A stretch of 64,000 nt of DNA, from NCBI RefSeq assembly GCF_019973615.1, contig NZ_AP024238.1, positions 744,001-808,000 on the forward strand. The letters are read 5' to 3'. The notes beneath the pieces were generated by a model, which did no database searches, was not told where the DNA came from, and saw only the letters and a list, made by a program, of their open reading frames with translations. Shown here piece by piece: positions 17,386 through 27,600 of this stretch. The DNA is from Rhodoferax lithotrophicus (lineage in GTDB: Bacteria; Pseudomonadota; Gammaproteobacteria; Burkholderiales; Burkholderiaceae_C). Position 1 is the stretch's first letter. Every line of letters starts with the position of its first letter. Position numbers and translations under genes: made by a program.

Positions 17386-18633
17386 CTATGTGGCATTCAT
17401 GTTCCCACGCTGAAGTGGCAGGCGCAGGGTCAGACAGGTGCCAGCCGGGCTTGAATTCCAAAGCAGTTCAGCCCCGATGGACGCGGCCCTACTCAATTGA
17501 TTGAACAAGCCCTTGCCACCGCCACGTTGGAGGGCATCTTCAACCACAAAGCCTGAGCCGTTGTCGGTAATCATGACGGCGACCCAGCCGGGATCAACCC
17601 TCGTTGCAACACGAATCTCGCTGGCATGTGTGTGTTTGATGATGTTGGTAAAAGCTTCCTGCAGGATGCGCAAAATGTGCAGCGCGTTTTTAGGATCAAG
17701 CCACTCCAGCGGGGGCACATTTTTGACATCCCAACGTAATGTAATCCCCGAACTCGCCAGACGCGGCCCCAGACGAAAGCGCAGTGTTGCCAGCAACAGC
17801 AGTACATCGGCCTCGACCGGCTCCATGGAGTCGATGGCCAGTTTGAGGTCGTCGATACACCCCTTGAGCACCTGCGCAACCTCTATCTCGTCCAGTCTTC
17901 CGTGTTCCACCACCCTCAATGCGCTGACGAGCGAGGAGCCCAGTCCGTCGTGCATGTCCTGCATCAGTCGCTGACGCTCTTGTGCCAGTGTTTGACGTTG
18001 CTCGATCTCGCGCAGGCGGGCATGGCTGTCGGCCAACTCAAAACGCAGGACAACGGCCACACTGGCCGCCTGAGCACTGTTGCGCGCCTGCCCAATCAGG
18101 GTCACCCCATACAAAATGCTGGCTAGACCCAGCGCGTCATATGACCCGTCACCCATCAGAAAAAGTTTGGAGACGACCACCAGCAACTCAGCGAGGATAA
18201 ACACCACAAACAGCGGAAGTACCGGTGCCAGCAGTGACATGGAGCTGCCGGCAATGCCGGTGAGCACGGCAAAAACAAGGCTTCTGCCCGTCATGCTCAC
18301 CGTGTCCAGCGTGACCCAGCACAGTGCAGACCAGATCGCCGCGTCCAGCGCGTTGAGGAACATCAGTTGCCCAACAAGGCGGTGCGCCTGCCCGAAGGTA
18401 ATGCCCGTGCTCAGGTGGTAACGCGCATGGAAGTAACAGCCCAGTTTGGACAGGATGACCACCACACACCACAGCGCCAATCCCACCTGGTTATCTGCAT
18501 TGGACAGCACCCACAACATCAGGATGGCCGCCAAAAAAGCCGGGATCACCGAGCTGCCCACATTGCCCAGCACCAGTCGCAACTGCTCTACCAGAATGCG
18601 ATCCTCGGCTAGGCGTAGTGGATTACGTTTCAT
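17386..18633 (-). CDS. two-component sensor histidine kinase (NarX/DesK-like)
   Basis: A 415-residue membrane kinase. Residues ~20-195 form about six hydrophobic helices with little periplasmic sequence; a short coiled region (REIEQRQTLAQERQRL) leads to the HisKA_3 box LMQDMHDGLGSSLV with the phosphoacceptor His, and a C-terminal ATPase domain (EAFTNIIKHTHASEI, DNGSGF, GKGLFNQL). The second gene of a minus-strand pair, 49 bases after its response regulator. The signal is unknown; the membrane-buried sensor suggests a lipid- or envelope-related or respiratory cue. Confidence 0.9.
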   Translation of the reverse strand: MKRNPLRLAEDRILVEQLRLVLGNVGSSVIPAFLAAILMLWVLSNADNQVGLALWCVVVILSKLGCYFHARYHLSTGITFGQAHRLVGQLMFLNALDAAIWSALCWVTLDTVSMTGRSLVFAVLTGIAGSSMSLLAPVLPLFVVFILAELLVVVSKLFLMGDGSYDALGLASILYGVTLIGQARNSAQAASVAVVLRFELADSHARLREIEQRQTLAQERQRLMQDMHDGLGSSLVSALRVVEHGRLDEIEVAQVLKGCIDDLKLAIDSMEPVEADVLLLLATLRFRLGPRLASSGITLRWDVKNVPPLEWLDPKNALHILRILQEAFTNIIKHTHASEIRVATRVDPGWVAVMITDNGSGFVVEDALQRGGGKGLFNQLSRAASIGAELLWNSSPAGTCLTLRLPLQRGNMNAT

Positions 18634-18682
18634 ATTGCGGTGGTGTCTTTGTCAGGCAAGTCTGGATACCGGCAGCACACGG

Positions 18683-19378
18683 TTAGCGGGGCAACAGGCC
18701 TTGATGACGAGCTTCAAAAATGGCCTCTGTCTTCGAATTCACTTCCAGTTTGGCGTAAATGCGCCGCACAAAGGTCAATATGGTTTGACGCGAGACGGAC
18801 ATCAGTGCAGCGATCTCGTCCGAGGTAAAACCCTTGGTAATGAATTCCAGCACTTCTTTTTCGCGCGCGGACAATGCGCAGCTCTGTTTGGCGGCGGGTT
18901 CAAAGTGGGGTGTTGTCGAAATGCCGACATTCCGAAAGCGTTTCAAAATTTGCCGCGCAATCAGCGGGCTGATCGGACTGCCACCTGCGTACAGGCTGCG
19001 AATTTCGAACACCATCATTTGTGGTTCGCTGTCTTTGAGCAAGTAGCCGGACGCACCCGCTTCCAGCGATGCCATGACATGTGCTTCGTCACCAAAGGTG
19101 GTGCTGACCATGATGTTGCACTCAGGTTGCTTGGTGTGCGCTGCCCGAATCACATCAATGCCAGAACCATCGGGCAAGCCCAAATCGACCAGCAACACAT
19201 CGACAGCCAACTCATCAATCATCTGCAACCCTTGAGTCCGAGTGCCAGCAATGCTCAACAGTGTCATATCCGATGTTGCCTGAATGGCCTCTTTCAAGGC
19301 ATTCTGAAAATTGACATCGTCTTCTACCAGAACCACACGAATCAGGGGGCTGTGGGTGTTGCGTGGGGAGTGCGGCAT
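18683..19378 (-). CDS. LuxR/NarL-family response regulator
   Basis: A 231-residue regulator. The receiver domain (residues ~14-130) has the acidic pair in VVLVEDD, the phosphorylated Asp in VLLVDLGLPDG and the Lys in YLLKDSE. The C-terminal LuxR helix-turn-helix is LSAREKEVLEFITKG ... SRQTILTFVRRIYAKLEV. It is the first gene of the pair with the histidine kinase. A sigma-54-like sequence lies ~60 bases upstream. Target genes cannot be read; the divergent two-partner secretion operon beginning at 19840 is one candidate by position. Confidence 0.92.
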   Translation of the reverse strand: MPHSPRNTHSPLIRVVLVEDDVNFQNALKEAIQATSDMTLLSIAGTRTQGLQMIDELAVDVLLVDLGLPDGSGIDVIRAAHTKQPECNIMVSTTFGDEAHVMASLEAGASGYLLKDSEPQMMVFEIRSLYAGGSPISPLIARQILKRFRNVGISTTPHFEPAAKQSCALSAREKEVLEFITKGFTSDEIAALMSVSRQTILTFVRRIYAKLEVNSKTEAIFEARHQGLLPR

Positions 19379-19839
19379 AAAGATAGGTTGGATGGATGTT
19401 CACGCTCATCCGGCAAAACGTGAGTATTCGACTTGGGCAGACATAGTGCCACATATCTGGAACCCGCTTGTCACTAGTTCTACGGACAGACGGATGACAC
19501 CTGTCAGCCTAGGATTGGCAGAAAGAAATTGCAGAAATTACGCTCGACACCACGAGCCAATAGGGAATCTCTCAATGAACCACCTCACCAACGCCTGGGT
19601 CTGCTGCTCCGAAAACGCCAAAGACCGCGGCAAGTCGGGCCCAGGTGCAAAAGCGCCGTCGTTGGAAGGATGGCCATGGTGGGTTTATTGAAACCTTTGC
19701 GGCAAGAACCCGTTTGTTCCCACTTCTGGGGGCAGGCCAATGCCCTGCAGTTGTTTAAGGTCAAGGAAATTCAAGGCCTTGTACGCCAATCGGATTTAAC
19801 AGCAGCCATAGAGCAAAACGCGGACACACAAAACTTCAT
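19379..19839. other. divergent intergenic region between regulator and TPS operon
   Basis: The 461 bases hold no convincing gene; short frames in it look non-coding. A possible sigma-54 site for the regulator gene lies at 19437-19451 on the minus strand. An imperfect inverted repeat (GACAG ... CTGTC) lies near 19490-19505. The tpsB start at 19840 has no strong ribosome site. Confidence 0.5.
19437..19451 (-). promoter_or_regulatory. possible sigma-54 promoter of the two-component pair
   Basis: Read on the minus strand: TGGCACTATGTCTGC, against TGGCAC-N5-TTGC. One base differs in the -12 box, as in the nifH promoter. It would start transcription ~50 bases before the regulator ATG. An imperfect UAS (TGT-N10-ACG) lies upstream. 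No IHF site was seen. Confidence 0.4.
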
Positions 19840-21651
19840 ATGTTCCTGACCACAAAATCAAACGCGGCTTTGTTTCCGTTTTGCACAACTCAACTGAAGT
19901 CCGTTAACCCTTTTGCTGTCCGGCCTGTTCCGGTTTGTGTTGTTTGGCGACTCGTATGGGTTTTGCCGTTTTGCCTGGCTCCACTCCTGGCATCAGCCCA
20001 GCAAGCGCCACTCGTCACGCCGCGTGACCTTCGGCCGGAAACACTCTCCAAACCTCCTGCGATATTGCCGCAACCCGCCCCTGCTGAAGTGCCTCCCAAT
20101 GCGGAGGAGCTTTTTGTGCATATCGGAGAAATTTCCGTCAAAGACGGTTTTCCTGAGTTGGTAACCAGCACAGAGGCGCTGTTGTCACAGGTTCGGATGC
20201 AACGCATCTCCGTCGCCAGTCTTTATAGGCTGGCGGAGTCCATCGAAATGCTTTACCACGAAGCTGGTTATGTCTTGGTCAGAGTTCTTGTGCCGCCGCA
20301 AAAATTGAATGACGGTGACACTCTGCGCTTGATCGTGCTTGATGGGTTTGTCGAACGTATTGATGCCAGTGCTGTCGATGAGCGCTCACGCAATCGCGTA
20401 TGGACGGTGATGCAACGATTGGTCGGTCAGCACCGTCTGGATAGTGAGGCGCTTGAGCGCGCTCTGACACTCGCAGGACGGTCACCCGGTTTGGCGCTAC
20501 GGAGTACCTTGTTGGCTGGCTCCGAGCCCGGCGGTGTCATCTTGAAGCTGGACGGCACATTCACACGCATCAGCGGATCTTTTTCTGCAGACGACCGACT
20601 CTCCAACTTATTGGGCCCTTGGCAGACCACATTACAAGTGACCTTGAACGAGCTCATTGGCGCTGGCGTGCAGTTGTATGTCAATGTATCAGGCGGACGG
20701 GACTGGGGCAGCGCGTTTCAGGGAGATGCGCCCAGGCGCGTCAGTGGTGGTGGGGCCATCATCCCTATCGGGAACAATGGCTGGTCAATCAACCCGGAAT
20801 TCACCTCTTCGGTTAGCCAGCCGATGCCACAGCCAGGCGTACCCCGATCACTGAGTAACTTTGAACGCTACACCCTGCGCCTTATTTATCCGCTGATCCT
20901 TAATCGTCAGGAAGAACTGACGATCACCGGAACGCTGGATGCCACCCATCAAATCGATACCTTGCCCGACTTCCAGCTCACGGCAGCGGATGGTTCAAGC
21001 TTGGGTGCGTTTGTCCTTGATCAGGATCGCCTGCGCGTGGCACGTTTGGGTGTGAATTGGCGCAAAACACTGGCCTCCGCGGGCCACCTGAATGCCGGGG
21101 CGACGATTTCTGCTGGCATAACGAGCCTGGGTGCCCGCACCAGGGCAGACGTGGCCGTCAGCGGTATCGCCATGTCGCGCATGGATGCCAAACCAGACTT
21201 CATCAAGATTGAAGGCAACTTGGTCTACGAACAGCAGCTTCCCATGGGTTTGCAGTCCAAATCATTATTGCGCGCCCAGGCGGCGCTTAACGGCGTGCTG
21301 CCGGGGAGTGAGTTGTTCAGCCTTGACGGTGAAGACGCACTTTCCACATTCACCTCCGGTTCAATCTCCGACGACGATGGCTGGGTAGTGCGCCAGGAAT
21401 TCACCAGACCCACGACTTGGCAGGTGGGTTATGCCGAAGTGAATCTTGTTCCCTATGTCTTTGGTGCGGCAGGCAAAACTTCAAGCCAGCTAGCCATTGG
21501 AATAAGCCGCGGACTCAGCAAGGCATATGGCTTTGGCATGCGTATGCAGTGGCGAAGCGTTAATTTCTCGATGGAGTACGGGCGCCATGAGTCCGAACCG
21601 TCCGCTTTGAACGACAACCAGTTTTTTGTAAAAGGTCAGGTGCAATTTTGA
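19840..21651 (+). CDS. two-partner secretion outer-membrane transporter (TpsB, FhaC/ShlB type)
   Basis: A 603-residue outer-membrane protein. A long N-terminal signal region ends near ASAQQAP (~residue 55), followed by a proline-rich linker, two POTRA domains (~85-235; EISVKDGFPELVTSTEALLSQV, YVLVRVLVPPQKLNDGDTLRLIVLDGFVERID) and a C-terminal 16-strand barrel ending in Phe (FFVKGQVQF). These transport a partner TpsA exoprotein across the outer membrane. The stop overlaps the start of the large exoprotein gene, so the pair is translationally coupled. The start at 19840 is tentative; alternatives near VPVCVVWRLVWVLPF would leave a shorter, more standard signal peptide. Confidence 0.92.
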   Translation: MFLTTKSNAALFPFCTTQLKSVNPFAVRPVPVCVVWRLVWVLPFCLAPLLASAQQAPLVTPRDLRPETLSKPPAILPQPAPAEVPPNAEELFVHIGEISVKDGFPELVTSTEALLSQVRMQRISVASLYRLAESIEMLYHEAGYVLVRVLVPPQKLNDGDTLRLIVLDGFVERIDASAVDERSRNRVWTVMQRLVGQHRLDSEALERALTLAGRSPGLALRSTLLAGSEPGGVILKLDGTFTRISGSFSADDRLSNLLGPWQTTLQVTLNELIGAGVQLYVNVSGGRDWGSAFQGDAPRRVSGGGAIIPIGNNGWSINPEFTSSVSQPMPQPGVPRSLSNFERYTLRLIYPLILNRQEELTITGTLDATHQIDTLPDFQLTAADGSSLGAFVLDQDRLRVARLGVNWRKTLASAGHLNAGATISAGITSLGARTRADVAVSGIAMSRMDAKPDFIKIEGNLVYEQQLPMGLQSKSLLRAQAALNGVLPGSELFSLDGEDALSTFTSGSISDDDGWVVRQEFTRPTTWQVGYAEVNLVPYVFGAAGKTSSQLAIGISRGLSKAYGFGMRMQWRSVNFSMEYGRHESEPSALNDNQFFVKGQVQF

Positions 21652-24600
21652 ACCACCACTACCGCATTATCTGGAGCCAAGTATCCAGAAGCTGGATTGC
21701 CGTTTCCGAGGTTTCCAAGGGTCACTGCAAATCTGCCTCAGCGCGTCAACGCGTGGTGGGTGCGCTGGTATTACTGGGACTTTCGGCGTTCTCAATGACC
21801 TCATCAGCCCTCGACTTGCCGAATGGTGCCCGAGTGACGGCAGGGACTGCTTTGGTACAAATGCCCGCAAAGAGCACCCTGCTGGTAACCCAGAGTACGC
21901 AGCGGGCCGTGATCAAGTGGAATGATTTCAGTATCGGCCAGGGCCACCAGGTAACTTTCGCCCAGCCCAATGCCGGTGCTGCAACCCTGAATATCGTGAG
22001 TGGTACTAGCGCCTCCATGATCGCCGGTACGCTCACCTCCAATGGCTCAGTCTATCTGATCAATCAGAACGGTATTGCCATTACATCGACAGGGCTGGTG
22101 GACACCCGTGCAGGTTTTATTGCCTCAACTTTACGCATGGATGAGAACGCATTCATGGGGGGGCAGTATCTGTTCAGCGGCAAAGGGGGGGCGGTTGTTA
22201 ATCGCGGTCAAATCATGACGGGCCCTGGCGGATTGGTGGGGTTGCTGGGTAGCACGGTGGCCAACGAAGGGCTGATCAGCGCCTCGCTGGGCAAAGTGGC
22301 ACTTGGCGCGGGCGAGGCGGCTACGCTGGATCTCAGCGGTGACGGATTTTTGCAGGTCATGCTGCCGACCAGCGCGGTTGTATCCGATGGTCAAACACTG
22401 GTGTCGAACAGTGGTGTGATTCAGGCCAATGGTGGCATGGTCATGCTGAAGGCGGCTACTGTTCGGCAGGCCTTGCGCGAGGCTGTGAACATGCCTGGTG
22501 AAATCAGTGCTCGCGGTGTGTCTGGCCAGAATGGTGCCATTGTGCTCGAAGCGGGCCTGGGTGGCACGGTGCGTGTCGCGGGCTCGTTGATCGCTGATGG
22601 TGATAGCGTGGGTGGACGGATCGATGTGACGGGTGCCAATATTGTCCTGGAAGGCGCTTCACTCAGTGCCACAGGTGCCGAGCGCGGTGGCCTGGTACGC
22701 GTGGGCGGCGCCTTTCAAGGTGGGCGAGAGCAGCCAGCCGACTCAACGAACGCGCCCCTTTTTGCAGGACGCTTTGGTAGTACGCCTGCCATCGCCAACG
22801 CCGCGACGACCCGTATTGATGCCACCAGCAACATCAATGTTTCTGCCACCGGTGTGACTGGAACGGGCGGCACCGCCATTGTCTGGAGCGACAGAACCAC
22901 CGTGATGGACGGTGCTATCTCGGCGCGTGGCGCATCAGCAGGTGGTGCCGTGGAGGTGTCTGCCAAGTCCACCGTGCAATCGGTTGCGCTGAAGCGTATT
23001 AACCTGGGCAAGGGTGGCAATCTCTTGATTGATCCGCAAGACATCGTGATCGACTCATCCGGGACGGACACCACCGCGAACTATAGTTATGCGATGCTTG
23101 GCACCATTACCCATTTGCTGGATACAGATGTCACGGCCTTGCTCAGTGCCGGTACCACCGTCAGCCTGCAGGCCAGCCAGGACATTAGCTGGCTGGGTAA
23201 CGCCTATGTGAAACGAACTCCCACGATGCCAGGCGGCAATCTGAACTTATCGGCAGGGCGCTCGGTGATGCTCAGCGGCATCTTCACCACGGCAGATGGC
23301 AATTGGACCATCGTGGCCAACGACACAGCCGCGCATGGCGTGGTGGATGCTGAGCGGGGTGCTGGCACCGCTTTGATTGACGTACGCAACGCCAACTTTA
23401 TCAACAGCAACGGCAACCTCTCGCTGACCCTGGCCGACGGCGCGGGAAATACGAATCGCGAAGTTGATCGCATCTCGCTCGGCAAGTTCAATGGCAACGG
23501 CCTGACGGCGGCAATCTCATCAACAGCCATGCCAGCCTATGGCACTACGCAGATACTGCTGACTGAGGACATCAATGTCAGCGGTAACATCAGCCTGACG
23601 GGCAATCTGCAGGTTTCGTCAATGAGTCCCGTGCTGTCGCTGAGTGGGCAACGCGTGACCTGGACCGATGAAAAAGCCGGCAGCTCTATTAAGGGCGAAG
23701 GGGCAATTAAATTCATTGAAAACGGCGTAACCACGCGCTTTGGACATTTGTTTGGTAGCGATGCCGTCCGGTTGGGGCTTGGCGACAGTCCTGTCCTCGG
23801 CCTGACCCGAGTTTATGGTGACAGTGACCCTGGCATGGCTGATGTATTGGCACTGACTTCTCCACTGCATGTTGCGGCGCATTCTGCAACGGTAGTAGCA
23901 CCCGATTCCTTGGGTGCGATTTTGAGTGCCAACTCGCTTGATGTTGTTGGACCTGGGGTATTGGCTTCGGCGGGTAGCTACAACCTCACCTTGTCAGCGA
24001 CTAATAGTTTGGCTTTCTCGAGTGGACTCAGCAGTGGCTACTTCATCGACCTGGCGCCCGCCAGCATTCCATTGACGATCACTCGGCGTACCGTGACGCC
24101 AACGGTGTCTGCAGGGGCTTACATCTACGGTTCACCCACCGCAGTGACCAGCCTTTCCGGTGTGGTGAATGGCGATGTCCTGAATCCGGTCGCGACGCTG
24201 AACAGTACTGTGGGTGTCACGATGGCCAATAACGGCTCTGGTTTTGGTTTCGCAGAAACCGTTGCAGCAGGACTATCCAACTTCAGCTTGACGGGTCTCT
24301 CAGGCACCAAGGCAGGTAACTACACACTGGACTTGAGCGGTGTGATTGGAAACACATTGGCCATCACGCCAAAGGCACTGAACTATGTCGCGGCCAGTGG
24401 CGGCCAAATCTACGGATCGTTCGGCACGATGCCTTCGGCCAGCCTTAGCGGCATGGTTGCTGGTGATGATGTAACACCTGTAGTGGCTCTCAATGCCGCA
24501 GGTCAGCCGGTCAGCCTGACAGACCGGCTGCCTGCGGGAACCTATGTGTCTGACGTGTCCAGTCTCATCGGGAGCAAGGCAGGCAATTATTCGGTTGCTG

Positions 24601-27600
24601 CAAACGGCAACACCTTGGGCCACTATGTGGTTGACCCAAAGCCCGTTTCTGTAACCTATAACTCATCACCCGTAGTGAGCACTTATGGAACGCAGATCAC
24701 GCTGGAGGCTCCCGCGCTCACGGGAATTCTCTCGGGCGATACCGTCACGGGAATCGTTGGCGCATCCTTGTCTGGCGTGCCGGTCGCACTCACTCCGACG
24801 ACACCTGCAGGCAACTACTCGGCGCTTGTGACCGGCCTGAGTGGTGCGAGTAGCAGCAACTACGTGGTGACGGGGAGCAACAACTATGGATCGATATCCA
24901 TCGCCAAAAAAACACTGACCTATACCGGGACGGACTCTTCCCAGGTCTATGGGCTTTTCACCTTGCCGTCGCCCACGCTGAACGGTATCGTTGGCAGCGA
25001 CATTGTTAGCGCAGACCAACGCATAACCCCGCTAACCGCCTATCTGGCGGGTGCCAGCGGCGCCTATGCAGTCGGGAGCTACCTCGTTGACCTAGTTCGG
25101 TTAACGGGCAGCAGTGCCACAAATTACACTTTGGCTTCGTCAGGAAACACCGCGAGCCAGGTTGCCATCACACCCAAGCCTGTCACATTTTCACTGGCTT
25201 CAGCCAACAGCACGTATGGTACAAATGCTGTTCTACCCACTGCCTACCTGTCTGGCATCGTCAGCGGCGATATAGTTGGCGCTGGATCGGTCATATCCGT
25301 TGGCTACGGTGCTACGGTACTCAATGCCAACACTGCGGTCGGCCACTACACCTTGGGAATTGCCGACCTGACGGGTGATGGTGTTTCTAATAATTACATG
25401 TTGGCCAACAGTGGCAACACTACTGGCATGCTCACCATCGCGCCGAAGACGCTGACGTGGGCAGTCGCCAATGGTGCAGGGATCTACGGCAATGCGCTGA
25501 CCAATTTGACAATGCTCAGTGGACTGGTGTCGGGTGACAGTGTCGGCACCACCATTGCCGCTTTTGATGGAAGCGGTATGGCCCTGACACGTCCCGCAGT
25601 AGGCACCTATGACGTTGGTGTCACATCGCTAACCGGGCCGCTGGCGACGAACTATGCGCTTGCCACCATTGGCAACACAATGGGGACGATCAACATCGGG
25701 CCGCGCGCCTTGACGTACACCATTGCGTCAACACATTCTGTGTATGGCACGCTGGCGCAAAACGGTGCTGTTGTGCTCAGTAATGTGCTGCCTGGTGACA
25801 GTGTGGGCACGGCAACAGTGGGCTACCAAGTTGCGACAGCCCCTGTCGTACTGACAGAGCGCAGTCCTGTCGGAACCTATACCGCGGAGGTTACGGCACT
25901 GACCGGCGGTAACCCCAACTACGTGATTGCAAGCACAGGCAACACCAAGGGGGTGCTGACCATTGCGCCCAAACCAGTGACATTCAGCACGGCCAACGCC
26001 AGTTCAACTTACGGTACAGCGGCTGTACTTGAAGCTGGTACCTTGAGCGGGATATTGGCTGGCGATATGGTGGTGCCTGGCGCGACCACATTGGCTACCG
26101 GTGCGTTGCCAACGGATCGATCTGCCGTGGGCAGCTACGCATTGATCACATCCAGTCTTTCTGGACCACAAGCTGGAAACTACACCGTGACAATGATTGG
26201 GTCGAGCAGCGGGAAGTTGGACATTGCACCTAAGCCGCTGACGTACTCGTTGGATGTCTACTGGCAGCAGCAGCGCCTCCCTGATACAGTGACTTACGGC
26301 GATGTTTTTCGTTTCGGCGGTCTGACTGGCTTCGAGAAAATTAGCTTTGCAGGCTTAGCCAATTCGTCGGGTGTTGTCGCCACCTTGTCAGGCGTATTGG
26401 CTGGCGACGACGTCGGCTTTCAGGTGAACTCGCCAACCCTGCCGGTTTCCACATCCGGTGCGTATACGGTTGGAACTTATCGCTGGACTGGCGGGGCGCT
26501 GTCTTCTTCTAACTATGTCCTGGCTACAACCGGCAATACCGACAAGACATTGACCATTTTGCCCAAGCTTTTGCAAGCCTGGACTGTTGGTGATACTAGA
26601 AATATATACAGCCCTTATCAGGTTGAGTACGGCTCAACAGCAGGTGCCGTACCGGGCGTCAAGTTGAATTTAGACTCCTTTTTTATTAGCTCTGGCCATG
26701 TACTAAAAAACGTAGATCAGGTGGCAGCGACAGCGGAATATGTCACGCCCCAGGGCCATGTTGAACGGCTGGCGGAGCGCCAAGCTGCGGGTGAATACCT
26801 GGTTGCAATGAAAGGGGGGCTCACTGGTGCGGATGCTGGCAACTACGTTGTTGCAAATAAAAATGAACAGATATTCTCCGTCAAACCCAAGCTAGTCACG
26901 GCCCAGTTTCTTGATACGTATAGCACCTACGGCGAGGCAGCCGGAACACCCAATCCCGTGTTGTCAGGCGTATTGCCCGGCGACTCGTTGGGCACCAAGA
27001 TATCGATTAATGGCAATGCAAACTTCGTTTTGGATCCCCGAACGCCTGCGGATCGTTACTACGTTGGGTTAGCCGGGAATACAGGGGCTGATGCAGGAAA
27101 TTACTTGATCGTTGGGCAGCAAAGTCAGCTAGCCAACTATTTTTGGCCAAACTACCCTGGAATTTTTGGAACGTTGAAAATCAGGCCCAAGCCGCTGACC
27201 GTGGTGGCCGATGCTGCGAACTACGCCATTACCTATGGTGACTACATAACAAAAGATATGGCCCTCACAGGCGTATTGCCTGGTGATAATGTTCAAGTTA
27301 CGCCCAAGGCGCAACCCATACAACTCAATAGCGGCGAGCCTCTACTCGCCAGGGACATTAACGGCGCGCGCCTGGATTCTGGTTCCTACGACATTCGGGC
27401 CGAACTGTCGGGATCCTCGTCGTCCAACTATATATTGCCCACATACCAGCCGTTCGGACACATTGATGTGGCCAAGTTTAAGTTGACCGCCTTAGCCAAA
27501 AGGACCATCACTTACGGAGATACGGCTTACTTTGACTCTGTGCAGGTGCAAGGCGTAGGCGGAGACCAACTGGGTTACACGACCAGCTTCAGTCGCATCC

